NCBI RefSeq assembly: GCF_024505145.1
Contig: NZ_JANIAA010000044.1
Location: 1-64,000 of the forward strand
From: Streptomyces rugosispiralis
GTDB taxonomy: Bacteria > Actinomycetota > Actinomycetes > Streptomycetales > Streptomycetaceae
Length of the DNA: 64,000 bases
Reading direction: 5' to 3'
The translations under genes were made by a program, and so were the position numbers. A model generated the notes under the pieces. That model ran no database searches. It was given only the letters and a program-made list of their open reading frames with translations, and was not told the DNA's origin. Each line of letters opens with the position of its first letter. Position 1 is the first letter of the stretch. Of the stretch, positions 33,924 to 42,498 are shown piece after piece.

Positions 33924-35028
33924 GGTTCTGGAACTGCGGGCCCTGCGGCGGCAGGACGAAATGCGGGTCCGGCACCTGGGCGGGGATGGGCGGCGGGGGC
34001 GGCGGCAGCGGCCCCGTCGGCTGCACCTGCTGTGGGTAGCCGTACGCGGGGGGCTGTGGATAGCCGTACCCCGGCTGCGGCTGCGGATAGCCGTAGCCGG
34101 GCTGTGCCGGGGCCTGGGCGGGCGGCTGCGGATACCCCGTGCCCGGGGCCTGCGGGGGTAGGGGCGGCACCTGTGACGGCACATAGGCGTAGCCGCTGTC
34201 GCCCTGCGCGGCGGCGGGGTGCATGGGCTGGGTGCGCTGCGGATCCCAGGGGTCGGGCGACACCGGGTGCGGATAGCCGTAGGCCGGGGGATGGGCCTGG
34301 GTCGTCGCGTCGGACGGCGCCGGGGGCGGCGTGCCGGGGGCCGAAGCGGGTGCGGGGGGCGCGGCGGCCGCGGGCTCAGGGGCGGGGGCCGGGGTTTCGG
34401 GAACGGCGGCGGGCTCGGGAGCGGCGATGGCCTCCGGCTCGGCCGCGGCGTCGTCCTCCGGGGCGCCCTCGCCGTCCTCCACCGAGATCCCGTACTGCGT
34501 GGCCAGCCCGACCAGCCCCGACTCATAGCCCTGCCCCAGGGCCCGGAACTTCCAGCCGTCACCGCGCCGGTAGACCTCACCACAGATCAGCGCGGTCTCC
34601 TTGCCGGTGTCCGGCAGCACCGCGAAGATCGCGACCGGCTCGGCGTCCGGCGCGTCCGGCGCACCGGGCGAGGCGTCGTACAGCAGCAGGCTCAGATCCC
34701 GTACCTGCCCGAAGGTGCCGCCGTCGGCGGACGCGGCGATCACCACCCGGCGGACCTCCGGCTGCAGCCCGATCAACTCGGCCTCGATGGTGTCCGTCAG
34801 CGTGTCCTGGTTCGGCTTCTTGGGCAGATGCCGGACCAGACCCGAGGGGTGCTGCGGCTGGTTGTAGAAGACGAAGTCCTCGTCCGAGCGCACCCGGTCG
34901 TCCGGCCCCAGCAGCAGCGCCGAGGCGTCCACGTCGGGTACGTCCGTGCCGGGGGTCCAGCGCAGCACCGCGCGTATGGCCGTGGCCTCCAGCGGGATGT
35001 TCGATCCCTTCAGCATCGCCTGCGTCAT
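33919..35028 (-). CDS. TerD family protein with Pro/Gly/Tyr-rich C-terminal tail
   Basis: 369 residues; ATG 35028. The N-terminal 180 residues are a TerD domain: LKGSNIPLEATAIRAVLRW, DVDASALLLGPDDRVRSDEDFVFYN, GTFGQVRDLSLLLYDA, WKFRALGQGYESGLVGLATQYGISV. From residue 190 onward the protein is disordered: a Pro/Ala/Glu-rich stretch, then PGYGYPQP-type repeats to the end. Such tails often bind other proteins or are condensation-prone. Divergent from the CitE-like gene (233 bp between). No ribosomal site problem. The tail's end coincides with the 10-bp DNA repeat. Confidence 0.9.
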   Translation of the reverse strand: MTQAMLKGSNIPLEATAIRAVLRWTPGTDVPDVDASALLLGPDDRVRSDEDFVFYNQPQHPSGLVRHLPKKPNQDTLTDTIEAELIGLQPEVRRVVIAASADGGTFGQVRDLSLLLYDASPGAPDAPDAEPVAIFAVLPDTGKETALICGEVYRRGDGWKFRALGQGYESGLVGLATQYGISVEDGEGAPEDDAAAEPEAIAAPEPAAVPETPAPAPEPAAAAPPAPASAPGTPPPAPSDATTQAHPPAYGYPHPVSPDPWDPQRTQPMHPAAAQGDSGYAYVPSQVPPLPPQAPGTGYPQPPAQAPAQPGYGYPQPQPGYGYPQPPAYGYPQQVQPTGPLPPPPPPIPAQVPDPHFVLPPQGPQFQNR

Positions 35029-35261
35029 GGCGGCAATCCTGCCTTCCCGGTGGGTGCGGGGACAACGCAGGGTACGCGGCGGGCGGCGGTGCGGGGGTGG
35101 TACGGGGTGGCAGGGCGGGCATGCCGGACACCACGCGGACGCACATGGGTTACGTGATTTTCACGCCCTTGGGGAACTTTTGACCCATGGCCACACGTAC
35201 GATTATCGGCCAACCGCGGTCAGCGTGACCGAGGCGGCATACCGGCAGTGCGGGGAGTTGT

Positions 35262-36449
35262 ATGCGGCATTTCGAACATCTGCCCGTCGAGGTGCGAGCG
35301 AACCTCTTCCACCGGGAGCCCGGTGAATTCGACGTGGACTCGCCCACCCGGACGCTGGCCGTGGCCCTCGGCGCCACCCTGTACTGCCCGGCGACCCGGC
35401 CCCAGCTGGCCGAGGACATCGTCAAACAGGCAGGTCGCGGAGTGGTCTCCATGGTGCTGTGCCTGGAGGACTCCATTGACGACGCCGAGGTGGCGGGCGC
35501 GGAGGAGAACCTCGTACGGCAATTCGCGGAACTCTCCGGGCGCGCCCCCGGCACCTCGCTGCCGCTGCTCTTCATCCGGGTCCGCACCCCCGGGCAGATC
35601 GTCGATCTCGTCTCCCGGCTCGGCGCGGGCGTGCGGCTGCTGTCCGGATTCGTACTGCCGAAGTTCACCGAGGAGCGTGGCGGGGCCTTCCTCGAGGCGC
35701 TGTTGTCGGCCGAAACCGCCCAGGTGACCGAGGTGTTGGGCGGACGGCGGCTGTTCGCGATGCCGGTCCTCGAATCGCCGGAGCTGATGCACCGCGAAAC
35801 GCGCACCGACAGCCTCAGTGGCATCAGCCGGATTGTCGACAAGTACCGGGAGCGGGTGCTGGCGCTGCGCCTCGGGGTCACCGATCTGTGCTCGGCGTAC
35901 GGGCTGCGCAGGGCGCCGGACATGACCGCCTACGACGTCCAACTGGTCGCGTCCGTGATCGCGGACGTGGTGAACATGCTGGGCCGGGCCGATGGCACGG
36001 GCTTCACGATCACCGGGCCGGTGTGGGAGTACTTCAAACCGCATGAGCGGATGTTCAAGCCGCAGCTGCGGATCAGCCCCTTCAGCAGCGGCCGCGCCGA
36101 GTCGCTGCGCACCGCGCTGATCGAGCACCACATGGACGGGCTGCTGCGCGAGATCGAGCTGGACCGGGCCAATGGTCTGCAGGGCAAGACCTGCATCCAC
36201 CCCAGCCATGTGGCCCCGGTGCACGCGCTCTCCGTGGTCAGCCACGAGGAGTTCAGCGACGCGGTGGACATCCTCGAGCCGCAGCGCTGCGGGGGCGGTG
36301 TGCTGCGCTCCTCGTACACCAACAAAATGAACGAGGTGAAGCCGCACCGGGCCTGGGCCGAGCGGACCCTGCGGCGCGCGGAGGTCTTCGGAGTGGCCCG
36401 GGAGGATGTGAGCTTCGTGGAACTGCTGGCGGCGAGCCTGCGGACGTAG
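35262..36449 (+). CDS. HpcH/HpaI aldolase/citrate lyase (CitE-like) protein of the Ter pathway
   Basis: 395 residues; ATG 35262 follows GGGGAG. A TIM-barrel lyase: LYCPATRP near the start, metal-binding Glu/Asp in VVSMVLCLEDSIDDAEV near residue 67, and PVLESPELMH and LRLGVTDLCSAYGLRR in later strands; KTCIHPSHVAPV forms the C-terminal substrate loop. Such CitE-like proteins are known from comparative work on Ter systems (Anantharaman, Iyer and Aravind) as part of a predicted pathway to a nucleoside-like metabolite, with a phosphoribosyltransferase and a HAD phosphatase. Here it is first in that order. The real substrate is unknown. Confidence 0.85.
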   Translation: MRHFEHLPVEVRANLFHREPGEFDVDSPTRTLAVALGATLYCPATRPQLAEDIVKQAGRGVVSMVLCLEDSIDDAEVAGAEENLVRQFAELSGRAPGTSLPLLFIRVRTPGQIVDLVSRLGAGVRLLSGFVLPKFTEERGGAFLEALLSAETAQVTEVLGGRRLFAMPVLESPELMHRETRTDSLSGISRIVDKYRERVLALRLGVTDLCSAYGLRRAPDMTAYDVQLVASVIADVVNMLGRADGTGFTITGPVWEYFKPHERMFKPQLRISPFSSGRAESLRTALIEHHMDGLLREIELDRANGLQGKTCIHPSHVAPVHALSVVSHEEFSDAVDILEPQRCGGGVLRSSYTNKMNEVKPHRAWAERTLRRAEVFGVAREDVSFVELLAASLRT

Positions 36450-36475
36450 CGCGAACCGGGCCGGCACGGGCCCCG

Positions 36476-36530
36476 GGGACGAGGGGCGAGGGACGAGGGG
36501 CGAAGGGCGAGGGACGAAGGACGATGGAAA
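36476..36530. repeat. Purine-rich GGGACGAGGGGCGA repeats between citE-like and PRTase genes
   Basis: Four imperfect 14-15 bp units on the purine-rich strand fill most of the gap after the CitE-like stop (36449). A single ACGAGG near 36530 may serve as ribosome binding site for the next gene. Confidence 0.6.
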
Positions 36531-36546
36531 CGAGGCGCAGGGCGGC

Positions 36547-39357
36547 GTGAGCGTGGGCAACGTGTGGTCGGGACAGTGGGTCGCGGACCGGCTGGGAGTA
36601 CGGCTGGCCGGGGGCGCGGACGGGGCCGTGGACGGGGACGACGACGGCTTCAGCGCTATGGGCGGTCAGGGCCGCCAGGGCGGCGAGGGCGGCCGGAACG
36701 TCGACGGCGGACCGAACGGCGGCGGCGGACCGAACGGCGGCGGACCGAACGGCGGCGGCGGACCGAACGGCGACGGCGCGGAGCTGCGTGAGCTGCTGGG
36801 GCTGGCCCTGCGGCGCAACCCCAAGCGGGCGCATCTGCTGGTCTCCAACGTGCTCGGCAAGCACGTCCCGCAGCGCCCCGCCACCGTCCACGGCGCGGGC
36901 GTGCGGCTCGGCCGCCGGGTGCGGGAGCTGCTGGGTGACGAGGCGGCGGCGCACGCGGTGGTGCTCGGGTACGCCGAGACCGCCACCGGCCTCGGCCACA
37001 GCGTGGCCGACGGGCTCGCCCTCGCCCCGTACCTCCACTCCACCCGCCGCCCGGTTCCGGGCGTCGCCACGGTGGGCGGCTTCGAGGAGGAGCACAGCCA
37101 CGCCACCTCCCATCTGCTGCTCCCCGAGGACCCCGGGTTCCTGGCCTCGACGGGCCCGCTGGTCCTCGTGGACGACGAGTTCTCCACCGGCCGTACGGTC
37201 CTCAACACCATCGCCGCCCTCCACCGCCGCTTCCCCCGCGACCACTATGTGGTGGTCGCCCTGGTGGACATGCGCTCGCCGGAGGACCGCGCCCGCCTGG
37301 ACGCCTTCGCGGCCGACCTCGGCGCCCGCGTCGACCTGGTCGCCGCCGCGGCCGGAGCGGTCCACCTGCCCGACGACGTCCTGAAGCGGGGCGCGGAGCT
37401 GGTGGCCGAGCACGAGGCGGCCGCCGAGAACCGTAAGGCCGCCGACGACGACCGTAAGGCCGTCACCGCTCCCGCCACCGCCCCAGGCGCGGGCCCGGCC
37501 GCCGTCCGCGTGGACCTCGGCTGGCCCGAGGGGCTCCCGGACGGCGGCCGCCACGGCTTCACCCCCGTCCACCGCGCCCGCCTCGAAGCGGCCCTCCCCA
37601 CCCTGGCCACCCGCCTCGCGGCCGCCCTGGGGACGACGACGCCGGACGCCCCCACCCCGCCCCGCCCCCTCCGGCGCGTCCTCGTCCTCGGCTTCGAGGA
37701 GCTGATATACGCGCCGCTGCGGCTCGCGGAGGCGCTGGACGAGGCGCTCGACGGCGTCGAGGTGCGGTATTCGACGACCACCCGCTCGCCGGTGCTCCCC
37801 GTCGACGACCCCGGGTACGCCATCAGGACCCGGCTGACCTTCCCCGCGCACGACGACCCCGCCGACGGCCCCGGGCCCCGCTACGCGTACAACGTGGCGC
37901 CCGGCGCCGACCCCGGCCGCCGCTTCGACGCCGTCGTCGCCGTCGTCGACTCGACCGCCGACACGCCCGCGCTGCACGCGCCCGACGGGCTGCTCGCCGG
38001 TTTGAGCGGGCACACGGACCGGCTGGTGCTGGCCGTGGTGCCGTCCTACCGCCCCCACACCCCACCCACCCCACCCACCCCACCCACCCCCCACACCGTC
38101 CCCGAACGACAGGCACCGTCCATGCACCAACCGTCGTACGAGCCCCTGCGCGGGCCGGACTTCTCGTCCTACGCCCCCGAAGAGGTGGGCTGGCTGCTCC
38201 AGGACTTCTCCCACGTCACCCTCGAAGCGCCCACCGAGGAGCGGGAGGAGGCGATCCAGAGCGGGGGCGCGCACTACGCCGAGTCGCTGCCCGTGGAGTA
38301 CCAGCCGAGCGAGAGCTACCAGGAGCTGTTCCGGGCCGCCCTCGACACCTCCGCCGCCCGGATCGCCCGCGCGGTCGGCGCGGTCACCGAGACGGTGCTC
38401 GCCGAGCGCTCCCCGCGCCCCGTCCTCGTCTCGCTCGCCCGCGCCGGTACCCCCGTCGGGGTGCTGATGCGCCGCTGGGCGCGCCACGCCCACGGGCTGG
38501 ACCTCCCGCACTACGCGATCTCCATCGTGCGCGGCCGCGGCATCGACACCGCCGCGCTGCGCTGGCTGGCGGACCACCACGACCCGTCCGACGTCGTCTT
38601 CGTCGACGGCTGGACCGGTAAGGGCGCCATCACCCGCGAGCTTTCGGACGCCCTCGCCCCGTACCCGGACTTCGATCCGCGGATCGCGGTCCTCGCCGAC
38701 CCCGGCCGGTGTGTGGACACCTACGGCACCCGGGACGACTTCCTCGTCCCCTCCGCATGCCTCAACTCGACCGTCTCCGGGCTGATATCGCGTACCGTGC
38801 TCCGCGCCGACCTCGTCGGCCCGGACGACTTCCACGGCGCGAAGTACTACCGCGAACTCGCCGGCTCGGATGTCTCCGGGTACTTCCTGGACACCGTCTC
38901 GGCCCGCTTCGCCGAGGTCGCCGAGGCGGCCCTGGCCGACGCCGGGCGGCTCGCGGCCACCGACCGCACCCCCACCTGGGAGGGCTGGGCCGCGGTCGAG
39001 CGGATCAGCCAGGAGTACGGCATCCACGACGTCAACCTCGTCAAGCCGGGCGTCGGCGAGACCACCCGGGTGCTGCTGCGCCGCGTCCCGTGGAAGATCC
39101 TCGCCCAGCGCGGCGCGGGCGCTGACCTGGACCATGTGCGGCTGCTCGCCGAGCAGCGCGGAGTGCCGGTCGAGGAGACCGACGACCTCCCCTACACCTG
39201 CGTCGGGCTGATCCACCCGCGCTACACCCGGGGCGCCACCGGGGCCGACGGAAAGACGGTCGGCACGGCTCCCGACAAGACGGCCGACACGGCGAACACC
39301 GCGAACACGGCGGGCATCGCCGCCGGCAGACACGAGAGAACGGTGGCGGCAAGATGA
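36547..39357 (+). CDS. Fused phosphoribosyltransferase (TRSP) and StiP/PELOTA-type phosphoribosyltransferase
   Basis: 936 residues from GTG 36547. Domain 1 (about 85-290) is a Ter-type phosphoribosyltransferase with the PRPP motif VLVDDEFSTGRT near residue 207. A TRSP-like domain follows (about 370-500: LGFEELIYAPLRLAEALD, STTTRSPVLPVDDPGYAI, RYAYNVAP). After a Thr-Pro-Pro repeat linker (about 505-518) begins the StiP unit at MHQPSYEPL (internal ATG 38122, residue 526): GPDFSSYAPEEVGWLLQD, LVSLARAGTPVGVLMRRW, a second nucleotide loop VFVDGWTGKG near 686, and LIHPRYTRG. In relatives I recall, these are two adjacent genes; here they form one frame. Residues 30-80 are a Gly/Pro/Asn repeat. Stop overlaps the HAD start. 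Confidence 0.82.
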   Translation: MSVGNVWSGQWVADRLGVRLAGGADGAVDGDDDGFSAMGGQGRQGGEGGRNVDGGPNGGGGPNGGGPNGGGGPNGDGAELRELLGLALRRNPKRAHLLVSNVLGKHVPQRPATVHGAGVRLGRRVRELLGDEAAAHAVVLGYAETATGLGHSVADGLALAPYLHSTRRPVPGVATVGGFEEEHSHATSHLLLPEDPGFLASTGPLVLVDDEFSTGRTVLNTIAALHRRFPRDHYVVVALVDMRSPEDRARLDAFAADLGARVDLVAAAAGAVHLPDDVLKRGAELVAEHEAAAENRKAADDDRKAVTAPATAPGAGPAAVRVDLGWPEGLPDGGRHGFTPVHRARLEAALPTLATRLAAALGTTTPDAPTPPRPLRRVLVLGFEELIYAPLRLAEALDEALDGVEVRYSTTTRSPVLPVDDPGYAIRTRLTFPAHDDPADGPGPRYAYNVAPGADPGRRFDAVVAVVDSTADTPALHAPDGLLAGLSGHTDRLVLAVVPSYRPHTPPTPPTPPTPHTVPERQAPSMHQPSYEPLRGPDFSSYAPEEVGWLLQDFSHVTLEAPTEEREEAIQSGGAHYAESLPVEYQPSESYQELFRAALDTSAARIARAVGAVTETVLAERSPRPVLVSLARAGTPVGVLMRRWARHAHGLDLPHYAISIVRGRGIDTAALRWLADHHDPSDVVFVDGWTGKGAITRELSDALAPYPDFDPRIAVLADPGRCVDTYGTRDDFLVPSACLNSTVSGLISRTVLRADLVGPDDFHGAKYYRELAGSDVSGYFLDTVSARFAEVAEAALADAGRLAATDRTPTWEGWAAVERISQEYGIHDVNLVKPGVGETTRVLLRRVPWKILAQRGAGADLDHVRLLAEQRGVPVEETDDLPYTCVGLIHPRYTRGATGADGKTVGTAPDKTADTANTANTAGIAAGRHERTVAAR
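38060..38086. repeat. Three in-frame 9-bp repeats (CCCCACCCA) at the fusion junction
   Basis: The 9-bp unit encodes Thr-Pro-Pro and keeps the frame open between the TRSP domain and the StiP start. It may be the scar of a slippage event that joined two genes. Confidence 0.7.
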
Positions 39358-40214
39358 GCGTTCTGGTGGCAAGCGACCTCGACCGTACCCTGATCTACTC
39401 CACGGCCGCCCTCGGCCTCGAGATGCCGGACGCCGAGGCCCCGCGGCTGCTGTGCGTCGAAACGTACGAGGGCAAGCCGCTGTCGTACCTGACCGAGGCC
39501 GCCGCCGGGCTGCTCGCCGAGCTGGTCCGCACCTCCGTCTTCGTCCCCACGACCACCCGCACCGTCGAGCAGTACCGCCGTATCCGCCTCCCCGGCCCCG
39601 CCCCCCGCTTCGCGATCTGCGCCAACGGCGGCCAACTGCTGGTCAACGGCGAGCCCGACGCCGACTGGCACCAGCGGGTGCGCAGCGCACTCGACGACGG
39701 ATGCGCCCCCCTGGAGGAGGTGCGCGCCCACCTCAGCGCCACCGCCGACCCCGCCTGGCTGCTCAAGGAGCGGGTGGCCGAGGAACTGTTCGCCTATCTC
39801 GTGGTCGAACGGGAGCTGCTGCCCGAGGGGTACGTCAAGGAGCTGGCCCAGTGGGCCGACCCGCGCGGCTGGACGGTCTCCCTCCAGGGCCGCAAGATCT
39901 ACGCCGTGCCCAAGCCGCTCACCAAGAGCGCGGCCGTCGCCGAGATCAAGAGCCGCATCGGAGCGGATGAGGTGCTCGCCGCGGGCGATTCGCTGCTCGA
40001 CACCGATCTGCTGCTCGCGGCCGACCGCGCCTGGCGCCCCGGCCACGGCGAACTGGCCGACATCGGCTGGTCGGCGCCCCACCTGACCGTGGTCGAGGAG
40101 AAGGGCGTCGCGGCGGGCGAGGCCATCATCCGCGCCCTGGGCGAGCGTTCCTCCGTCACCTGGGCGCGGGCTCGCAGCCAGATCATCCGCGCCGTCTCCC
40201 GCGGCCGGGACTGA
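39354..40214 (+). CDS. HAD family phosphatase of the Ter pathway
   Basis: 286 residues; ATG 39354 overlaps the stop of the fused PRTase gene (ATGA). HAD motif I is VASDLDRTLIYS with the catalytic Asp pair near residues 8-10. Motif II Ser/Thr is in FVPTTTRTVEQYRR, the Lys in KPLTKSAAVAEI, and motif IV acids in VLAAGDSLLDTDLLLAADR. The cap between about 90 and 190 resembles Cof-type sugar phosphatases. Predicted to dephosphorylate the product of the two phosphoribosyltransferase steps. Followed by 215 bp of repeats. Confidence 0.88.
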   Translation: MSVLVASDLDRTLIYSTAALGLEMPDAEAPRLLCVETYEGKPLSYLTEAAAGLLAELVRTSVFVPTTTRTVEQYRRIRLPGPAPRFAICANGGQLLVNGEPDADWHQRVRSALDDGCAPLEEVRAHLSATADPAWLLKERVAEELFAYLVVERELLPEGYVKELAQWADPRGWTVSLQGRKIYAVPKPLTKSAAVAEIKSRIGADEVLAAGDSLLDTDLLLAADRAWRPGHGELADIGWSAPHLTVVEEKGVAAGEAIIRALGERSSVTWARARSQIIRAVSRGRD

Positions 40215-40264
40215 CCAGCGGAGACCGCTCGGCCATCGCGTCGGTCGTGCGCTATCTGGGAAGC

Positions 40265-40420
40265 TGAAGCTGAACGGAACGCACCGGAACGGAACGCACC
40301 GGACCGGACTGGATCGGACCGGACTGGATCGGACCGGACCGGAACCGGTCGGGGAGCCAGCCGGGAAACCGGCCGGGGAACCAGCCGGGAATCCGGTCGG
40401 GGAGCCGAGGAGCCGAAAGG
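40265..40420. repeat. Complex tandem repeats between HAD and O-methyltransferase genes
   Basis: CGGAACGGAACGCAC (twice), CGGACCGGACTGGAT (twice) and GGGGAACCAGCCGGGAA-type units (three) run head to tail. They leave only a short clean leader with a GGGAGG site before the methyltransferase ATG at 40430. Confidence 0.75.
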
Positions 40421-40429
40421 GAGGCCGGG

Positions 40430-41092
40430 ATGGCCGAGAGCAAGAGCACACCGATCACGGCCGAGCTGTACGACTACGTCCTGCGGCACAATCCGCCGCT
40501 AGACCCGGTCCTGCGCGAACTCGTCGAGGTCACCCACCGCAACCTCCCCGGCCACGCCGGGATGCAGTCCGCCGAGGAGCAGGCCCCGCTGCTGGCCTTC
40601 CTGGTCCGGCTGATCGGCGCCCGCCACATCGTGGAGGTCGGCACGTTCACCGGCTTCTCCGCGCTGGCGATGGCCCAGGCGCTGCCCGCCGACGGCCGGC
40701 TGATCGCCTGCGATGTGTCGGAGGAGTGGACGGCGTACGGGCGGAAGGCGTGGGCCAAGGCCGGTGTCGAGGACCGTATCGACCTGCGGATCGCGCCCGC
40801 GCTGGACACGCTGCGCGCGATGCCCGCCGAGCCCCATATCGATCTCGCCTATCTGGACGCGGACAAGGAGAACTACATCCCGTATTGGGAGGAACTGGTC
40901 CCGCGGATGAACCCGGGCGGTCTGATCGTCGCGGACAACGTCTTCTACCACGCGCAGGTCATGGAGGCGGCGCCCTCGCCCGGGGGCGCCGCGATCCAGG
41001 CGTTCAACGACCATGTGGCGGCGGACGCCCGAATGGAGGCGGTCATGCTCACCGTCGCCGACGGTCTGACGCTCGCGCGCCGGGTCAGCTGA
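40430..41092 (+). CDS. SAM-dependent O-methyltransferase (class I, caffeoyl-CoA type)
   Basis: 220 residues; ATG 40430 with GGGAGG upstream. Fits the metal-dependent O-methyltransferase family 3: SAM motif I HIVEVGTFTGFSALAMAQALP, acidic loop LIACDVSEEW, DLAYLDADKENYIPYWEELVPRMNPGGLIVADNVFYHAQV, which holds the divalent metal ligands (Asp, Asp, Asn). These enzymes methylate catechol-like hydroxyls. It might modify the Ter-pathway metabolite or be an independent gene. Its 3' end overlaps the convergent DUF4383 gene by 8 bp. Confidence 0.92.
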   Translation: MAESKSTPITAELYDYVLRHNPPLDPVLRELVEVTHRNLPGHAGMQSAEEQAPLLAFLVRLIGARHIVEVGTFTGFSALAMAQALPADGRLIACDVSEEWTAYGRKAWAKAGVEDRIDLRIAPALDTLRAMPAEPHIDLAYLDADKENYIPYWEELVPRMNPGGLIVADNVFYHAQVMEAAPSPGGAAIQAFNDHVAADARMEAVMLTVADGLTLARRVS

Positions 41093-41996
41093 GCCGCCGG
41101 TCGCGGATCCGCCGCCGGATCCGGGCCCAGCGCCCGGGGGACCCGGGTTGCTCGCCGGGCGTGGCCCGCCCGGCGGCTCGGGCTTGCTCGCCGCCCCCCG
41201 GCTGATCCAGCTTGCCCCACTTGCCGGGCGGCTGACCGGACCGCCCGGACCGTTCGACAGGGCCACCCGGGGCGCCCGCCCCACCCGTCCCACCCGTCCC
41301 ACCCGGGGCGCCCGTCCCACCCGGCCCACCTGGCAGCACACCCGGGGCCTCGGGCGTGAGCGGGGCGCCGGGCTCGACGGCCGTACCGCCCCGTTCGGCG
41401 GCCCGCTCCCGCGCCGCGATCAGCTCACGCGCGTGGGCGGCCTCGCGCTCGGCCTGCTCGGGGTGGCGGGTCACCCAGTACGGATTGTCATGCGGCAGTC
41501 CGCCGCTGACCCGTCCGTACATCCCGAACCACATCAGCAGCAGTCCGACCACAAAGCTGAACAGCACGTTCTGCATCCGGAACGCCAGGAAGTTGTACGG
41601 GGTCTCCAGCAGCGCCAGATTGACGAACCCGCTCAGCAGGAAGAGCAGCCCGAGCACCATGTTGAGCGACGAGGCGAAGTTGCCTCCGATGAGCATGCCG
41701 ATGAACAGCAGCAGCCCGATGACGATGGAGAGCACGCTCAGCGTGCCGTTGGTGTTGAGCCCGGCGACCGTGTTGCTGCCGGTGTCGAAGAAGCCGACCC
41801 GGTGGATCAGGCCCAGGATGCCGAAGGCGACGAGCACCAGCCCCATGAACCCGGCGCCGACGCGATAGACCTTGCTGAGCCGGTGATCGACGGGCAGATG
41901 CTCATCGAGCGTGGTGTGCGCGCCGATCCGCTCCGGGAAGTGCCGGGCGACCCCGGCGGGATGAGGACCGATGGGGGAGGGGCGGCCCGTAGCCAT
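41085..41996 (-). CDS. DUF4383 membrane protein
   Basis: 303 residues; ATG 41996 follows AAGGAGG. Four hydrophobic helices (residues 45-170): VGAGFMGLVLVAFGILGLI, VLSIVIGLLLFIGMLIGG, LNMVLGLLFLLSGFVNLALL and NVLFSFVVGLLLMWFGMYG, the DUF4383 pattern, with the polar NVGGNF-like bridge. The C-terminal 100 residues are Gly/Pro-rich and disordered (repeats of GGTG and PG), then basic RRRIRDRRLS. Function unknown. The soluble tail overlaps the O-methyltransferase end. Confidence 0.85.
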   Translation of the reverse strand: MATGRPSPIGPHPAGVARHFPERIGAHTTLDEHLPVDHRLSKVYRVGAGFMGLVLVAFGILGLIHRVGFFDTGSNTVAGLNTNGTLSVLSIVIGLLLFIGMLIGGNFASSLNMVLGLLFLLSGFVNLALLETPYNFLAFRMQNVLFSFVVGLLLMWFGMYGRVSGGLPHDNPYWVTRHPEQAEREAAHARELIAARERAAERGGTAVEPGAPLTPEAPGVLPGGPGGTGAPGGTGGTGGAGAPGGPVERSGRSGQPPGKWGKLDQPGGGEQARAAGRATPGEQPGSPGRWARIRRRIRDRRLS

Positions 41997-42197
41997 CTCC
42001 GGCCTCCTTGCTGCTGGCGCCGGACCCCGGCCGCGCGCTCTTGGCGCTCTTCGCGCTTCTCGCGGTCGGGGCCGTACCCGTGGACCGCCACGTCACCGGC
42101 GCGTCCACGACGTACACGACGTCCACGGCGTATACGCGCACAACCGGAGGCGTGGCACGGGTACGTATCTCCAGGATCCGCCCCGGTCCCCCCAGGC

Positions 42198-42434
42198 TCA
42201 ACCGCAGCAGCCGCCCCCGCAGCAGCCACCGCCGCCACCGCCGCCGGACGGGGGCCGGGCCGAGGCGGCGGCGGACGACGAGGACGCGGCGCCGGTGACG
42301 GCCACGGTGGAGAGCAGCTTCACCGTGTCGTCGTGCCCGTCCGGGCAGGACGCGGGAGCGGAGGACTCGGCCATGGGCCGGTTCAGCTCGAAGGTGGTGC
42401 CGCAGGCGCGGCAGCGGTATTCATAGCGAGGCAT
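42198..42434 (-). CDS. FmdB-family zinc ribbon protein
   Basis: 78 residues from ATG 42434; a longer frame upstream is not family-like. MPRYEYRCRACGTTFELNRPM is the typical FmdB start: a CXXC knuckle (CRAC) and a second Cys/His pair at SCPDGHDDTV form a zinc ribbon. The rest is Ser/Ala/Gly-rich and ends in GGGGGGGCCGGGCCG. Such small proteins are found in most actinobacteria; they are thought to be regulatory or metal-binding. No operon partner. Confidence 0.85.
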   Translation of the reverse strand: MPRYEYRCRACGTTFELNRPMAESSAPASCPDGHDDTVKLLSTVAVTGAASSSSAAASARPPSGGGGGGGCCGGGCCG

Positions 42435-42498
42435 GGCAGGAGCATAACCACCGAACCGCAGGTCAGCCCCCCGAATCAGCCCTTGGCTTCGCGCGGGC

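Noticed and set aside
36253..39372. 1039-residue open frame on the minus strand opposite the PRTase fusion
   Set aside because: Shadow of codon bias in a high-GC gene; no family-like sequence, while the plus strand has clear motifs.
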